Assembly: GCF_031624495.1 (NCBI RefSeq) | Contig: NZ_JAMQOP010000005.1 | Location: 288,748-352,747 of the forward strand | Reading direction: 5' to 3' | DNA length: 64,000 nucleotides | From: Halogeometricum sp. S1BR25-6 | GTDB lineage: Archaea > Halobacteriota > Halobacteria > Halobacteriales > Haloferacaceae | The notes under the pieces: model-generated | What the model was told of the DNA's origin: nothing | Seen by the model: the letters and a program-made list of their open reading frames with translations, nothing else | Database searches by the model: none | In this document: piece after piece, positions 36,397 through 46,145 of the stretch | How positions within the stretch are numbered: the stretch's first letter is position 1 | Layout: the number at the start of each line of letters is the position of its first letter | Program-made: the position numbers and the translations under genes

Positions 36397-37545
36397 TCAG
36401 ATGCTCTGGTGGTCCAGCGTCATCTCCTTCGGTGCGGTCCGATTCTTGATGGCTTCGCCCGTCCTGCCGTCGAAGAGGTGAATTTTGTCCTCGGGGAACT
36501 CGATGTGCACAGTCGACCCCTCGTCGATGAGTACGTCGCCGTCGACGCTCACGGTGTAACTCTCCTCGCCTCCGAGGTCGAAGTAGACGTAGCTGACCTC
36601 GCCGAGCGGTTCCACCACCTGCACGGTCACCGGGAACGACGAGTCCGTCTCTTCGGGGATGACTCGGATATCCTCCGGTCGGATACCCAGCGTGAGTCGG
36701 TCGCTCGCTCCGGCATCCGTTATCAGCGACTGCGTCTCTGCGCTCAGTGGGTAGGTGAAGCGGTCGTGGACGAGTTCCCCCGTTTCCGATCGGACCGAGA
36801 CGTCGATGAAGTTCATTGAAGGAGACCCGATGAATCCCGCGACGAACTCGTTCGCTGGTTCGTGGTAACACTCCAACGGCGTTCCTATCTGCTGAAGTCG
36901 CCCGTCGTTCAGGATGGCGACTCGGTCACCCATTGTCATCGCCTCCGTCTGATCGTGAGTGACGTAGATAGTCGTGACGCCGAGGCGTTGTTGGAGCTCC
37001 TGCAGTTCGGTCCGCATCGTCGTGCGGAGTTTCGCGTCGAGGTTCGAGAGCGGTTCGTCCATCAGAAACACCTCGGGTTCGCGGACGATCGACCGACCGA
37101 GGGCGACCCGCTGTTGCTGTCCGCCCGAGAGTTCGCCGGGCCGTTTTTCTAGGAGTTCCTCGATTCCCATCATCTCGGCCGTATTCTGGACCCGCTCGTT
37201 TATCTCGTTTTTCGGGAGGTCAGTCCCCATCCGGAGGCCGAACGACATATTCTCCCGCGCTGTCATGTGGGGGTACAGCGCGTAGTTTTGGAACACCATC
37301 GCCATATCCCGGTTGGTCGCGTTCTGGTTCGTGATATCGTCGTCGTTGAGGAGGATGGTGCCGCTCGTCGGCAGTTCGAGGCCGGCGATGCAGCGTAACG
37401 TGGTCGACTTCCCGCACCCGGACGGACCGACGAACACGATGAACTCGCCGTCCTTCACGTCGATGTTCAGGTCGTCCACGGCGACGATGCTGCTGTCGCC
37501 GTCCGCGAACTCCTTTCGGAGATTACGGATGTCTAAGTTACCCAT
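36397..37545 (-). CDS. Sugar ABC transporter ATP-binding protein, MsmX/UgpC type
   Basis: 382 residues. Walker A GPSGCGKSTT near 39-48, signature LSGGQQQRVALGR, Walker B VFLMDEPLSNLDA and a C-terminal regulatory TOBE domain (LTLGIRPEDIRV). Energises the two permeases downstream. TATA-like TTTATTA sits about 35 bases before the ATG. Confidence 0.93.
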   Translation of the reverse strand: MGNLDIRNLRKEFADGDSSIVAVDDLNIDVKDGEFIVFVGPSGCGKSTTLRCIAGLELPTSGTILLNDDDITNQNATNRDMAMVFQNYALYPHMTARENMSFGLRMGTDLPKNEINERVQNTAEMMGIEELLEKRPGELSGGQQQRVALGRSIVREPEVFLMDEPLSNLDAKLRTTMRTELQELQQRLGVTTIYVTHDQTEAMTMGDRVAILNDGRLQQIGTPLECYHEPANEFVAGFIGSPSMNFIDVSVRSETGELVHDRFTYPLSAETQSLITDAGASDRLTLGIRPEDIRVIPEETDSSFPVTVQVVEPLGEVSYVYFDLGGEESYTVSVDGDVLIDEGSTVHIEFPEDKIHLFDGRTGEAIKNRTAPKEMTLDHQSI

Positions 37546-37626
37546 GGAAACTCACTACGTGCCGAATTGGGGTAGTACATAATAAATGCACAGGCCGACT
37601 TCTGAGTCTGACAGTCCGTTTTGGGA

Positions 37627-38667
37627 CTACTCAAACGTCACCCTTCGGTTCGATTCCGCTGCTTCGCGGGCTCCGAGTGTCAGCGCCAGCGTCTCCGTCG
37701 CGTCGGCGAAGTCCGACCGGATGTCGCCGTGCGCCATCCCGGCTTTCGTGGCTGCATCGTCTCCGCCGGACGCGCCGTCGTCAGCCGCTGCGCGGAGGAA
37801 CAACTCGAACTCTCGGCGATACCAGTCGCCGTCGCCCTCGAACGATATCGACTCGCCGTCGACCGTTCCCGTCAGGGTGTGTTCGGCGTAGTCGAGTTCG
37901 AGGACGACGTTCTCGGCGGCGACTCGAACCTCGAACCGGAACTCGGGTGAGGCGCATGCGGAGGAGACGTGCGAGACGGCACCCGACTCGTGGTCCATCG
38001 TCACCGACGTGGAGTCTTGAAAGTCGACGCTATCCGCGAAGAGCTCGTCGGTTCCGCTTCCCGCCGCCTCCGTCACGTCGCCCGCGAGGTACCGATGCAG
38101 GTCGTAGACGTGCGTCGACTGCTCGACTATCTGCCCGCCGGATCGCGCGCGTTCGCGCCACCACGACGTCTCGGGCATCGGCGCCCAGTACGTGCTGTCG
38201 ATGTGTCCGACGGTCCGGCCGTCGAGCAGTTCCAGCGCTCGTTCCGTTATCCGCGCATAGCGGCAGACGTAACCAACCTGAGCGAGAATTCCCGCTTCGT
38301 CGACGTGCTGACCCGTCTCGCGCACGGTCTCTGTGTCGAGACCGGGCGGTTTCTCTACGAACAGATCGACGCCCGCGTCGGCCGCCGCCCGTTCGTACTC
38401 GCCGTGAGCGAACGGCGGCACCGCGACGACGACGGCATCCACAGATTCCTCTTCAATGAGTTCGACGCCGTCTACGTAGGCTGTCGCGCTCCGCGGTCCG
38501 GCGACTTCCCGCGCCCGCGACTCATCTACGTCGGCAACGGCAGCCAGTTCGACATCGACAATTTCGTCATCGAAACCGGACAACTCACCGCCGACCGCGG
38601 CATCCAGCGTCTCCATGTGAATCGAGGCGATACCTCCTGCACCGACGAATCCGACCGAGAGTGTCAC
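37627..38667 (-). CDS. Gfo/Idh/MocA-family oxidoreductase
   Basis: 346 residues from a GTG at 38667 preceded by GGTGG. VGFVGAGGIASIHMETLDAA is the dinucleotide site, DLFVEKPPGLDTETVRETGQ holds the EKP motif. Upstream of and on the same strand as the ABC transporter ATPase, so it probably acts on the imported sugar. Longer frame upstream lacks a ribosome site. Confidence 0.85.
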   Translation of the reverse strand: MTLSVGFVGAGGIASIHMETLDAAVGGELSGFDDEIVDVELAAVADVDESRAREVAGPRSATAYVDGVELIEEESVDAVVVAVPPFAHGEYERAAADAGVDLFVEKPPGLDTETVRETGQHVDEAGILAQVGYVCRYARITERALELLDGRTVGHIDSTYWAPMPETSWWRERARSGGQIVEQSTHVYDLHRYLAGDVTEAAGSGTDELFADSVDFQDSTSVTMDHESGAVSHVSSACASPEFRFEVRVAAENVVLELDYAEHTLTGTVDGESISFEGDGDWYRREFELFLRAAADDGASGGDDAATKAGMAHGDIRSDFADATETLALTLGAREAAESNRRVTFE

Positions 38668-38816
38668 GGTTCCACCCTCACTGTCGCACCGTGTTAAGCG
38701 TATCTGCTGGCGTCCCAGCGTTGTCGTCGGCTTCGTCGTCAACGTCTGTGCTCCGATGCCGACGTTTCGGCCCGCCACGCGAAGCTATAACTCGGCGCGG
38801 GGGCGAAGCGGTACGC

Positions 38817-39620
38817 ATGCGGTTCGCACTCAACCAGATGGGATTTCCGGCAGAGGACCTCGAATCGAACGCCGAGCTACTGGCTGACGCCGGCTACGAT
38901 GGCATCGAACCAAATCTGACCGCCGACGGTCCCCTCTGGGACGACGACCTGGTCGATGACTTCGCCGCCCACGTCGACGAAATCGGGTTAGACGTACCCG
39001 CGGTGTCGACGACGCTGCACTGGGACCGCCCGCTGTCAAGCCCAGACGCAGAGACGCGTGCGGCCGGCGTCGAAGCCGGTAAGCGAATGATCGCCGTCGC
39101 CGACACCCTCAACGCTGACGCCGTCCTTATCGTCCCCGCGGTCGTAGACGAGACGACGCGTTACGACGAGGCGTACGACCGCGCCCTCGAATCAGTCGGC
39201 GAACTCGCCGCCGTCGGCGCTGACGCCGGCGTGACCGTCTGTGTAGAGAACGTCTGGAACGACTTCCTGCTGTCACCACTGGAGTTCGCCGAGTTCGTGG
39301 ACGAGGCGGCGGAGTCAGGTCCAGTTGCAGCGTACTTCGACGTGGGTAACGTCCGGCGGTTCGGTCGCCCCGAGCAGTGGATTCGAATCCTCGGCGACCG
39401 GGTCGAACGTGTCCACGTGAAAGATTACCGGACCGATATCGACACGATAGACGGCTTTACCTACCCGCTGGAGGGTGACGTGGATTGGGAGGCAGTCAAC
39501 GCTGCGCTCGAAGCTATCGACTACGACGGATGGGTGACCGCCGAGGTGTCGCCGTACCGGACGGCGCCCGAACGAATGCCGCCGCGTGTGCGCGCCGACC
39601 TCGCACATCTGTTCTCGTAA
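38817..39620 (+). CDS. Sugar phosphate isomerase/epimerase, AP-endonuclease-2-like TIM barrel
   Basis: 267 residues from ATG 38817 (MRFALNQMGFPAEDLESNAE). Metal-site motifs in order: CVENVWNDF (E), YFDVGNVR (D), RVHVKDYRTD (H), TAEVSPYR (E). Fits the xylose-isomerase-like TIM barrel group that isomerises or epimerises keto sugars, or dehydrates inosose. Divergent from the preceding oxidoreductase with 149 bases of shared promoter space; a TATA-like CTATAACT lies about 32 bases before the start. Confidence 0.85.
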   Translation: MRFALNQMGFPAEDLESNAELLADAGYDGIEPNLTADGPLWDDDLVDDFAAHVDEIGLDVPAVSTTLHWDRPLSSPDAETRAAGVEAGKRMIAVADTLNADAVLIVPAVVDETTRYDEAYDRALESVGELAAVGADAGVTVCVENVWNDFLLSPLEFAEFVDEAAESGPVAAYFDVGNVRRFGRPEQWIRILGDRVERVHVKDYRTDIDTIDGFTYPLEGDVDWEAVNAALEAIDYDGWVTAEVSPYRTAPERMPPRVRADLAHLFS

Positions 39621-39688
39621 CCGCGCGGGATCGCCTTCCGCGGCAGTCGGCACAATGCTTAATACCTGTTTGTCTGACTTGCATGTGT

Positions 39689-40387
39689 ATGCATCTCACA
39701 GCAGTAGTTGCACATCCCGACGACGCCGACATCTTCTGCGGGGGAACGCTAGCCAAGCACGCTGCCCGCGGTGACGACGTAACGGTACTGTACATGACCC
39801 GCGGCGAGTACGGAGGGTTCGATACCACCGAAGAAGAACTCGCGGCCACGCGCGAGACGGAAGCGATGGCCGCCGCTGAGACACTGGGCGCCGAGGCGCG
39901 GTTCCTCAACTTCGAGGACGGCCGCATCACCTACTCGTTGGAGAATCGCCTCGAACTTGTCGACGCTCTCCGCGAACTCCAACCGGACGTCGTCCTCACG
40001 CACTTCCGCGACGACATGCACCCCGACCATCGGACCACCTCTCGACTGGTGACAGACGCCTACTATATGTGCTCCCTCCCTCTGTTGGAGACAGAGGCCG
40101 AACCGTGGGAACCGGAGAACGTCTACTATTTCGGCAAGGCCACCTCGTCGTTCGAGCCCGAGACGTACATTGACGTGACCGACCACCAGTCGACGAAGGA
40201 GGATGCCGTCCTCGAACACGAGTCGCAGGTCGAGTGGTTGGAGGAACATGGCGGTATCGACGCCGAGTTCGACGGTCTCATCGAGGGGATGCGCGCCGAG
40301 GCGAGGGTGCTCGGCCGGACTCGTGGCGTGACGTTCGCCGAGGGGTTCGTCCCCCTCCACAAGAGCGCTGACGACTACCTCGGCTGA
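39689..40387 (+). CDS. PIG-L family deacetylase
   Basis: 232 residues from ATG 39689 (MHLTAVVAHPDDADIFCGGT). The zinc motif HPDDAD and the second motif MHPDHRTT are intact. The family removes acetyl from N-acetylglucosamine-type sugars (MshB, BshB, PIG-L). A TATA-like CTTAATAC about 27 bases before the start suggests a leaderless message. An alternative ATG six bases upstream is possible. Its presence in this sugar island suggests an N-acetylated amino sugar substrate. Confidence 0.9.
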   Translation: MHLTAVVAHPDDADIFCGGTLAKHAARGDDVTVLYMTRGEYGGFDTTEEELAATRETEAMAAAETLGAEARFLNFEDGRITYSLENRLELVDALRELQPDVVLTHFRDDMHPDHRTTSRLVTDAYYMCSLPLLETEAEPWEPENVYYFGKATSSFEPETYIDVTDHQSTKEDAVLEHESQVEWLEEHGGIDAEFDGLIEGMRAEARVLGRTRGVTFAEGFVPLHKSADDYLG

Positions 40388-40550
40388 GCGACGCACTGTC
40401 CGACCGAACTGCGGATCGTTTTTGCGAAACGCCTCGACGCGAGGAGATCGATATCGCTGAGCCGCTGCCAATTCGCTTCTCGTTGGCCGAGCAAATCTAC
40501 GTGATTGTAATCATCTCACATCCCGTTACAGACGTAGTACTGTAATGCAA
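40388..40550. other. Intergenic, no gene supported
   Basis: Short AT-richer gap between the deacetylase and the ORB-like element in front of Orc1/Cdc6. No conserved frame. Confidence 0.4.
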
Positions 40551-40580
40551 TACAGGTGAAACGAGGGGTGGGGGTTACAA
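40551..40580 (+). repeat. ORB-like element before intact Orc1/Cdc6
   Basis: Contains GGTGAAACGAGGGGTGGGGG, which fits the archaeal ORB layout (GGAAAC-like core followed by a G-string). Sits about 100 bases before the initiator gene. Only one clear copy, so it may be an autoregulatory site rather than a full origin. Confidence 0.45.
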
Positions 40581-40681
40581 GCGGGAGACCTCTGTTGACG
40601 GTAGAAGAATCTGACAAATTCACGTTCACAATTTCGTTTGCGCCGGTGAATTTATCAGATGCGTCGCGCTATTGTCATGGT

Positions 40682-41962
40682 ATGGCAAGGCGCAACGATC
40701 CGGTCGAAAACGCGAGCGCCCTCGGGGACGCATTCAGCGCCCGCAACGGCGTGTTCTCGGATAAAGCGCTCCTCGATGTCGGTTACGTCCCCGGTCCTGA
40801 ACACATCGTCGCGCGCAACGAGGAGATTCGCCGACTCGCGACCGCACTGAACCCGGCCATCTCGGGTGCGGCACCGAGCAACGTCTTCCTGTATGGCAAA
40901 ACGGGCACCGGTAAGTCGCTGTGCGCGCGGTACACGACGAGACGCATCGTCGACGCGGCGGCCGAGGAGAAAGTCGACGTAGGCTGCGTCGTCGTCGATT
41001 GTTCGCAGGACAACACTGAGACGCGGGCGGTCCGAGCGACGGTCCGCGGGCTGAACGACCCCGAAGTCACCGACCTTACGATTCCGGAAACGGGGCTGGG
41101 TCGGTCGCGGTACTACAGTTTGCTCTGGGAAGTGTTGGACGCGCGCTTCGACGTCGCGTTCGTCGTCCTCGACGAGATAGACTGCCTCGACGGGACGGAC
41201 TTCCTAATGCAACTGTCCCGTGCGACGGAGGCGAAGAAGCTCGACCGGTGTTCGGTCGGCATCGTCGGTATCAGTAACAAGGTGCGGTACCGCGACCGAC
41301 TCGAAGAACGCGTCAAGAGTAGCCTACAAGAGCGTGAAATCATGTTCACGCCGTACGATCGCGAGGCACTCCGCGAGATCATCCGCAGTCGGCTAGCCGC
41401 CTTCGACGGCGGTGTCCTCGACGAGGACGTGATTTCCGAGTGCGCGTCGCTAGCGGCTGAGGAACACGGCGACGCGCGGAAGGCAATCAACTTGCTCCGA
41501 CACAGCGGAGAGCTCGCGGCGAGCGAGGAGGCCGACCGCATCACCGTCGATCACGTCCACCGCGCGAAGAACGTTGCCGAGCAGGACCGAATGCGGGAAC
41601 TCATCGACGGTGCGACGATACAACAGAAGGCCACGCTCCTTGCCGTCACTTCGCTTGCCCTCGTCGAGAAGACGCGGACGTTCAAGACGCCTGAGGTGTA
41701 CGCCGCCTACGAAGATATCTGCGGGGAGTCCGGACTGGAGACCCTGTCGAAGCGGCGGGTTCACGACCTCCTGCGCGAGTGGGAGTTCCTCGAAGTGCTG
41801 GAGATAACCCGAACGGGCGGCGGTCGCGCCCGCGGAAGCTATCTCCAGCACCGTCTCCTCGAAGACCCCTCGGTCATCCGGTCGGGATTCGATGGGAGCG
41901 ACCGCTTTGCGGGCGTCGGTTTCTCCGCCGGCGAAGTGACGACGACGTGGTCGAACATCTGA
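40682..41962 (+). CDS. orc: Orc1/Cdc6 family replication initiator
   Basis: 426 residues from ATG 40682. Walker A GKTGTGKS about residues 72-79, Walker B FVVLDEIDCL about 160, sensor 1 VGISNKVRYRDRLEERV, sensor 2 region EEHGDARKAINLLRHSGELA and a C-terminal winged helix (LSKRRVHDLLREWEFLEVLE). Complete, and clearly different in sequence from the decayed Orc1 near 26 kb. It may recognise the single ORB-like site in front of it. Confidence 0.93.
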   Translation: MARRNDPVENASALGDAFSARNGVFSDKALLDVGYVPGPEHIVARNEEIRRLATALNPAISGAAPSNVFLYGKTGTGKSLCARYTTRRIVDAAAEEKVDVGCVVVDCSQDNTETRAVRATVRGLNDPEVTDLTIPETGLGRSRYYSLLWEVLDARFDVAFVVLDEIDCLDGTDFLMQLSRATEAKKLDRCSVGIVGISNKVRYRDRLEERVKSSLQEREIMFTPYDREALREIIRSRLAAFDGGVLDEDVISECASLAAEEHGDARKAINLLRHSGELAASEEADRITVDHVHRAKNVAEQDRMRELIDGATIQQKATLLAVTSLALVEKTRTFKTPEVYAAYEDICGESGLETLSKRRVHDLLREWEFLEVLEITRTGGGRARGSYLQHRLLEDPSVIRSGFDGSDRFAGVGFSAGEVTTTWSNI

Positions 41963-42053
41963 GCCACCCTCCCATTCGCTGTCCGGATCACCGACCGCAT
42001 CCGAGTTGCCGCTGGGGAAGGTTTAATATCTGTAGTTCCGCACGGTAACACTG

Positions 42054-43052
42054 ATGCAACGAATTGGGCTAGTGGGAAGTGGCTTCATGGCCACGACTCA
42101 CGCTAACAGTTACCAGGAGGTATCGGACGCCGAGGTGGTGGCCGTTGCGTCCCTCGACGACGACAAAAAGGCGTTCACGGCCGACCATGCACCGGAGGCC
42201 GGCGTGTACGACGACGCCGAGACGATGATGGACGAGGCGGACATCACTATCGTCGACGTCTGCACGCCGACGCCGACGCACCGACCGCTGGTCGAGGCGG
42301 CGGCCGAGCGTGGACTCGATACGTTCTGCGAGAAACCGCTCGCGCGCACCGCTGCGGACGCCGACGCCATCGTCGAAGCCGTCGAGGACGCCGGAATCAC
42401 GTTCATGACCGGGCACGTTTTGCGATACTTCCCCGAGTACGCCGAAGCGAAACGGCGAATCGACGCGGGTGAGATAGGTACTCCCGGAACGCTCTCCACC
42501 GAACGTCTCTCTGCGCCACCACGGTACGGCAGCAACTCGTGGTTCGGCGACAAAGACCAGAGCGGAGGCGTCCTTCTCGATATGGCTATCCACGACTTCG
42601 ACTACCTCCGCTGGGTCGTCGGCGACGTGGAACGCGTGTTCGCCCGCACCGCTGAGTGGGACGACGGGCACCTGAACCAACACTCCTCGGTCCTCCTCCG
42701 CTTCGAGGACGGTGCGACGGGCAACGTCGAGGCCTCGTGGGGCTACCCAGAGGGATCGCCGTTCGTCACGAGTTACGAACTCGCCGGCGACGAGGGTCTG
42801 TTGGAGTTCGACGCCCGTGACGAGAACGCCATTCGCGTCTCTGGCGGCGCCGAAGGGACGAAGGCTCCGGCCAGTCCCCTCGCAAAGAGTCCGTACACGG
42901 CCGAGCTCGAACATTTCGTAACGTGTGTTGAGACAGGAACCGAACCGGACATCTCCCCGGACGACGCGCGGCAGGCCGTCCGCATCGCCCTTGCGGCTAT
43001 CGAGTCCGCAGAGTGCGGTGAACCTGTCGCGCCCGCGGAGGTGGGAACATGA
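42054..43052 (+). CDS. Gfo/Idh/MocA-family oxidoreductase
   Basis: 332 residues. IGLVGSGFMATTHANSYQEV, FCEKPLARTAADADAIVEAV, GHVLRYFPEYAEAKRRIDAG, LLDMAIHDFDYLRWVVGDV. All catalytic positions (EKP Lys, later D and H) are present. TATA-like TTTAATAT about 30 bases upstream. The next oxidoreductase starts within its stop codon (ATGA). Confidence 0.88.
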   Translation: MQRIGLVGSGFMATTHANSYQEVSDAEVVAVASLDDDKKAFTADHAPEAGVYDDAETMMDEADITIVDVCTPTPTHRPLVEAAAERGLDTFCEKPLARTAADADAIVEAVEDAGITFMTGHVLRYFPEYAEAKRRIDAGEIGTPGTLSTERLSAPPRYGSNSWFGDKDQSGGVLLDMAIHDFDYLRWVVGDVERVFARTAEWDDGHLNQHSSVLLRFEDGATGNVEASWGYPEGSPFVTSYELAGDEGLLEFDARDENAIRVSGGAEGTKAPASPLAKSPYTAELEHFVTCVETGTEPDISPDDARQAVRIALAAIESAECGEPVAPAEVGT

Positions 43053-44062
43053 CTGTCCGTATCGGTATCTGTTCGACCGCGCATCTCCACGCCGACTCCT
43101 ACGCCGCCGCCCTGACCGAGATGCCCGATGCCGAGTTCGTCGGCCTCACCGAAATCGGGGACCGCACCGACGATGCACGTGCGAAGGCCGACGAGTACGG
43201 CGTCGAGTTCCGCGACCCGGACGACCTGTTGGACGATGTCGACGGCGTCATCGTTTGCTCGACGAACGCAAACCACCTCGCGTGGGTCGAACGCGCCGCG
43301 GAGGCGGGCGTCGACATCCTCTGTGAAAAACCGCTCGCCCCCTCCGTGTCGGAGGCCAGAGCCATCGTTGACGCCGGCCGGGAAGCCGGGGTGCACGTCG
43401 GTGTGGCGATGCCGCTCCGATTTAGCCAACCCGTTCGGAACGCGAAGACGGCGGTCGAAGACGGTCTGCTCGGCGATCTCATGTTCCTCAGCGGGACGAA
43501 CCGGGGGCAGATGCCCGGCAGTTGGTTCGTCGACGAGGCGGCGTCCGGCGGCGGCGCGGTGACTGACCACTCGGTGCACATCGTCGATGTCGTCCGATGG
43601 CTCACGGGCGAGGATGTGGCGGAGGTGTACGCCGAGACCGACACGCGATTCAACGACATCCCTGTGGAGGACGTGAACCTTCTCTCGATGAAACTCACTG
43701 ACGGGACGGAGTTCGTCCTCGACGGATCGTGGAGCAAGCCGGACGAGTGGGATTTCTGGGGCGACGCGACGCTCCGTCTCGTCGGCACCGAGGGCGTCGT
43801 CTCCGTCGACTGCTTCGACCAGAAAATAAAGCAGACCCGTGACGCAAAGGATCCGGGCATCCAATCGATCTACTGGGGGTCGAACCCGGACGAGGGCCTC
43901 GTCGCCGACTTCGTTGACGCTGTCGCCGAGGACCGCCCGCCGTTGAAGACGGCCGCAGATGCCATCAACGATGTCGCCGTCGTGAAGGCGGCATACGCCT
44001 CCGCTGAGCGAACCGAGTCCGTCGCCGTGGAGACGGACGAACCGACCGCGACGACGAACTGA
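43049..44062 (+). CDS. Gfo/Idh/MocA-family oxidoreductase (paralogue A)
   Basis: 337 residues. Unusual opening VRIGICSTAHLHADSYAAAL, with CSTAHLHA replacing the normal GxGxxG region, then LCEKPLAPSVSEARAIVDAG and GGGAVTDHSVHIVDVVRWL. Coupled to the gene above. Strongly similar to paralogue B on the opposite strand, sharing the block FVLDGSWS and PVEDVNLLSM. Confidence 0.85.
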   Translation: MTVRIGICSTAHLHADSYAAALTEMPDAEFVGLTEIGDRTDDARAKADEYGVEFRDPDDLLDDVDGVIVCSTNANHLAWVERAAEAGVDILCEKPLAPSVSEARAIVDAGREAGVHVGVAMPLRFSQPVRNAKTAVEDGLLGDLMFLSGTNRGQMPGSWFVDEAASGGGAVTDHSVHIVDVVRWLTGEDVAEVYAETDTRFNDIPVEDVNLLSMKLTDGTEFVLDGSWSKPDEWDFWGDATLRLVGTEGVVSVDCFDQKIKQTRDAKDPGIQSIYWGSNPDEGLVADFVDAVAEDRPPLKTAADAINDVAVVKAAYASAERTESVAVETDEPTATTN

Positions 44063-44100
44063 TTCGGACGACGAACGCAGAGAGGCGGAGAGCCGCCGGT

Positions 44101-45090
44101 TTAGTCGCTTACTTCGACGGGTTCTCCCCGTTCGGCCGACTCGTACGCCGCCTCGATGACCGCGGCGGTTCGGACGGCGTCATCTATCGTTGCTGCCATC
44201 AGCGTGGACTCACCGCGAAGCGCATCGACGAAGTCTCGGAGGAGAGCGTTGTTCGGGTCGGCACCCCAGTAAATTGACTCGGTGTGCCGTCCCTGTCCGG
44301 TGTCACTGACTCGGTCGTACTGGTAGCCGAAGCAGTCGGCCGACAGCGTCTCCTCCGTGCCGACGAGTTCGACGCTGGCGTCGCCCCAGAAAGAGTTCTT
44401 TTGTGGGGTGCTCCACGATCCGTCGAGCACGAACGACGCGCCGTTCGACAGCGTCATCGAGAGCAGATTCACGTCCTCGACCGGAATCTCGTAGAACCGA
44501 GTGTCGATTTCGGCGTACACCTCCTCGACCTCCTCGCCAGTTATCCACCGGACGACATCGACGATGTGGTCGGTGTGGTCGGAGACGGCTCCCCCACCGG
44601 CCTCTTCGGGGTCAACGAACCACCCGCCAGGCATCCGACCACGGTTGATCCCGGAGACGGCCACGAGTTCGCCGACGGTGCCCGCCTCATATCGTTCTTT
44701 GAGTCGCTGCATCGGGCGACTGTAGCGGACCGGCATCGCCATTCCGGCGACCACGTTGGCGTTCGCACAGCGGTCACGAATCTCCTGCGCCGTCGCCAGC
44801 GACGTGGCGAGGGGTTTCTCGCAGAGGAACGCAACGTTGTTTCGGAGGGCGAGGTCTATCAACTCCTCGTGAGCCGCGTTCGTCGAGCAGATGACGACGC
44901 CATCGGCGATGTCCATCAGTTCGCGGTGTGTCATCGCCGGCGCGTCGACGCTGCTCGCCTGCTTACGGACGCGCGCCGGTGGTTCGCCCGATACGCCAAC
45001 GAGATTCACCTCGGAGAGCTTCGGCAGGAGAGCGGCGTACACTTCGGCGTTGACGTGCTTGGTCGAGCAGATACCGATGTCGACGGTCAC
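44101..45090 (-). CDS. Gfo/Idh/MocA-family oxidoreductase (paralogue B)
   Basis: 329 residues. VDIGICSTKHVNAEVYAALL mirrors paralogue A, also with the altered nucleotide loop; LCEKPLATSLATAQEIRDR and GGGAVSDHTDHIVDVVRWI follow. Convergent with A, the two stops 39 bases apart. Coupled to the next minus-strand oxidoreductase by a four-base overlap. Confidence 0.85.
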   Translation of the reverse strand: MTVDIGICSTKHVNAEVYAALLPKLSEVNLVGVSGEPPARVRKQASSVDAPAMTHRELMDIADGVVICSTNAAHEELIDLALRNNVAFLCEKPLATSLATAQEIRDRCANANVVAGMAMPVRYSRPMQRLKERYEAGTVGELVAVSGINRGRMPGGWFVDPEEAGGGAVSDHTDHIVDVVRWITGEEVEEVYAEIDTRFYEIPVEDVNLLSMTLSNGASFVLDGSWSTPQKNSFWGDASVELVGTEETLSADCFGYQYDRVSDTGQGRHTESIYWGADPNNALLRDFVDALRGESTLMAATIDDAVRTAAVIEAAYESAERGEPVEVSD

Positions 45091-46058
45091 CGTGACCCCC
45101 CCGGGAGCGTGACGGGACGTCCGTCAACGACCGACCGGCGCATCGCGGTGGCGGTGCGCGAGGGAGCCGTGGGGTCGACGGCCGATGGTGACCGCTCTTC
45201 GCCTTCCAATTGGTCGAGGAACGTCCGGAGAAGTCGCCCTCGGCAGTCGTCTTCCGGGGGGTCGACGCGTTGCGGCCCATCGCCGTTTCGCAGTGCGGTG
45301 GCGGCGTCGGACTCGTCGAAGTCGAGGCGACCGTGGTTTCCGCTGTATTCGACTGCGACGCGCGGTTCGGAGGCATTTTTGCTATTCCACGTCGCTTCGA
45401 CGGTCGCCTGCCCGCCATCCCGAAACGTTAGCATTGCGTGCGCGTAATCGTATTGGTTGCTAGTTCGCGCTCGCGCGAACACGCGTTCGACGCTTCCAAA
45501 CGTCCAAGTGAGCACGTCCACATCGTGCGCGAGAACCGAACAGAGGACGTCGACCGGATCCGCGGCGGCCGAGACACCCGCATACGAACTGTTCCACCCC
45601 GCGCCGTCGAACGGCGCAGTGCGCTTGATTCGGGCGACACCGATACTGCCGATGGTGCCTGCGTCGACGGCCGAGCGGAGGCGGTCGTACAGTCGGGAGT
45701 GCCGGTGCGGTGAGTGCGCTGTCAGCCAACCGTCCCCTTCGGAGGCGAGCGAAACGAGGTGGTCGAATTCGTGGTCATCGAGAGCCAGCGGCGGGTCACA
45801 CCGAACCGGAACCCCCGCACCGAGAGCGGAGCGGAGAGCATCACCGTGGGCCGCGCCGGGTCCGCAAACGTCGACGCCGTCCACCGACGTGTCCGCAAGC
45901 GCACGCGCGGCCGACTCGTACCGCGATAGGCCCACGTCGTCGGCGAACGTCTCGGAGACGCCAGCGACGCCGACAACAGATGCATCGTCGAACCGGTCGT
46001 ACCGCTCGACGTGGGCTCGCACCGCCGTCTCGGGTCCGACCGCGACGATTTTTCGCAT
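45087..46058 (-). CDS. Divergent Gfo/Idh/MocA-like protein
   Basis: 323 residues from the ATG at 46058. The start RKIVAVGPETAVRAHVERYD lacks the glycine-rich loop, and the EKP site reads RCDPPLALDD, so the catalytic Lys is missing. The later part (VEATWNSKNASEPRVAVEYS) is still family-like. It may be a non-catalytic partner of the downstream paralogue B, or use another chemistry. Confidence 0.75.
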   Translation of the reverse strand: MRKIVAVGPETAVRAHVERYDRFDDASVVGVAGVSETFADDVGLSRYESAARALADTSVDGVDVCGPGAAHGDALRSALGAGVPVRCDPPLALDDHEFDHLVSLASEGDGWLTAHSPHRHSRLYDRLRSAVDAGTIGSIGVARIKRTAPFDGAGWNSSYAGVSAAADPVDVLCSVLAHDVDVLTWTFGSVERVFARARTSNQYDYAHAMLTFRDGGQATVEATWNSKNASEPRVAVEYSGNHGRLDFDESDAATALRNGDGPQRVDPPEDDCRGRLLRTFLDQLEGEERSPSAVDPTAPSRTATAMRRSVVDGRPVTLPGGSR

Positions 46059-46145
46059 GCGCCAGCGTACCACAGCGCTTCTGATAAGTATTGTGACCCG
46101 CCTACGCCGCCGTCGGTTATTTCGGCTGCCGTTAGGTCGTGCGGA

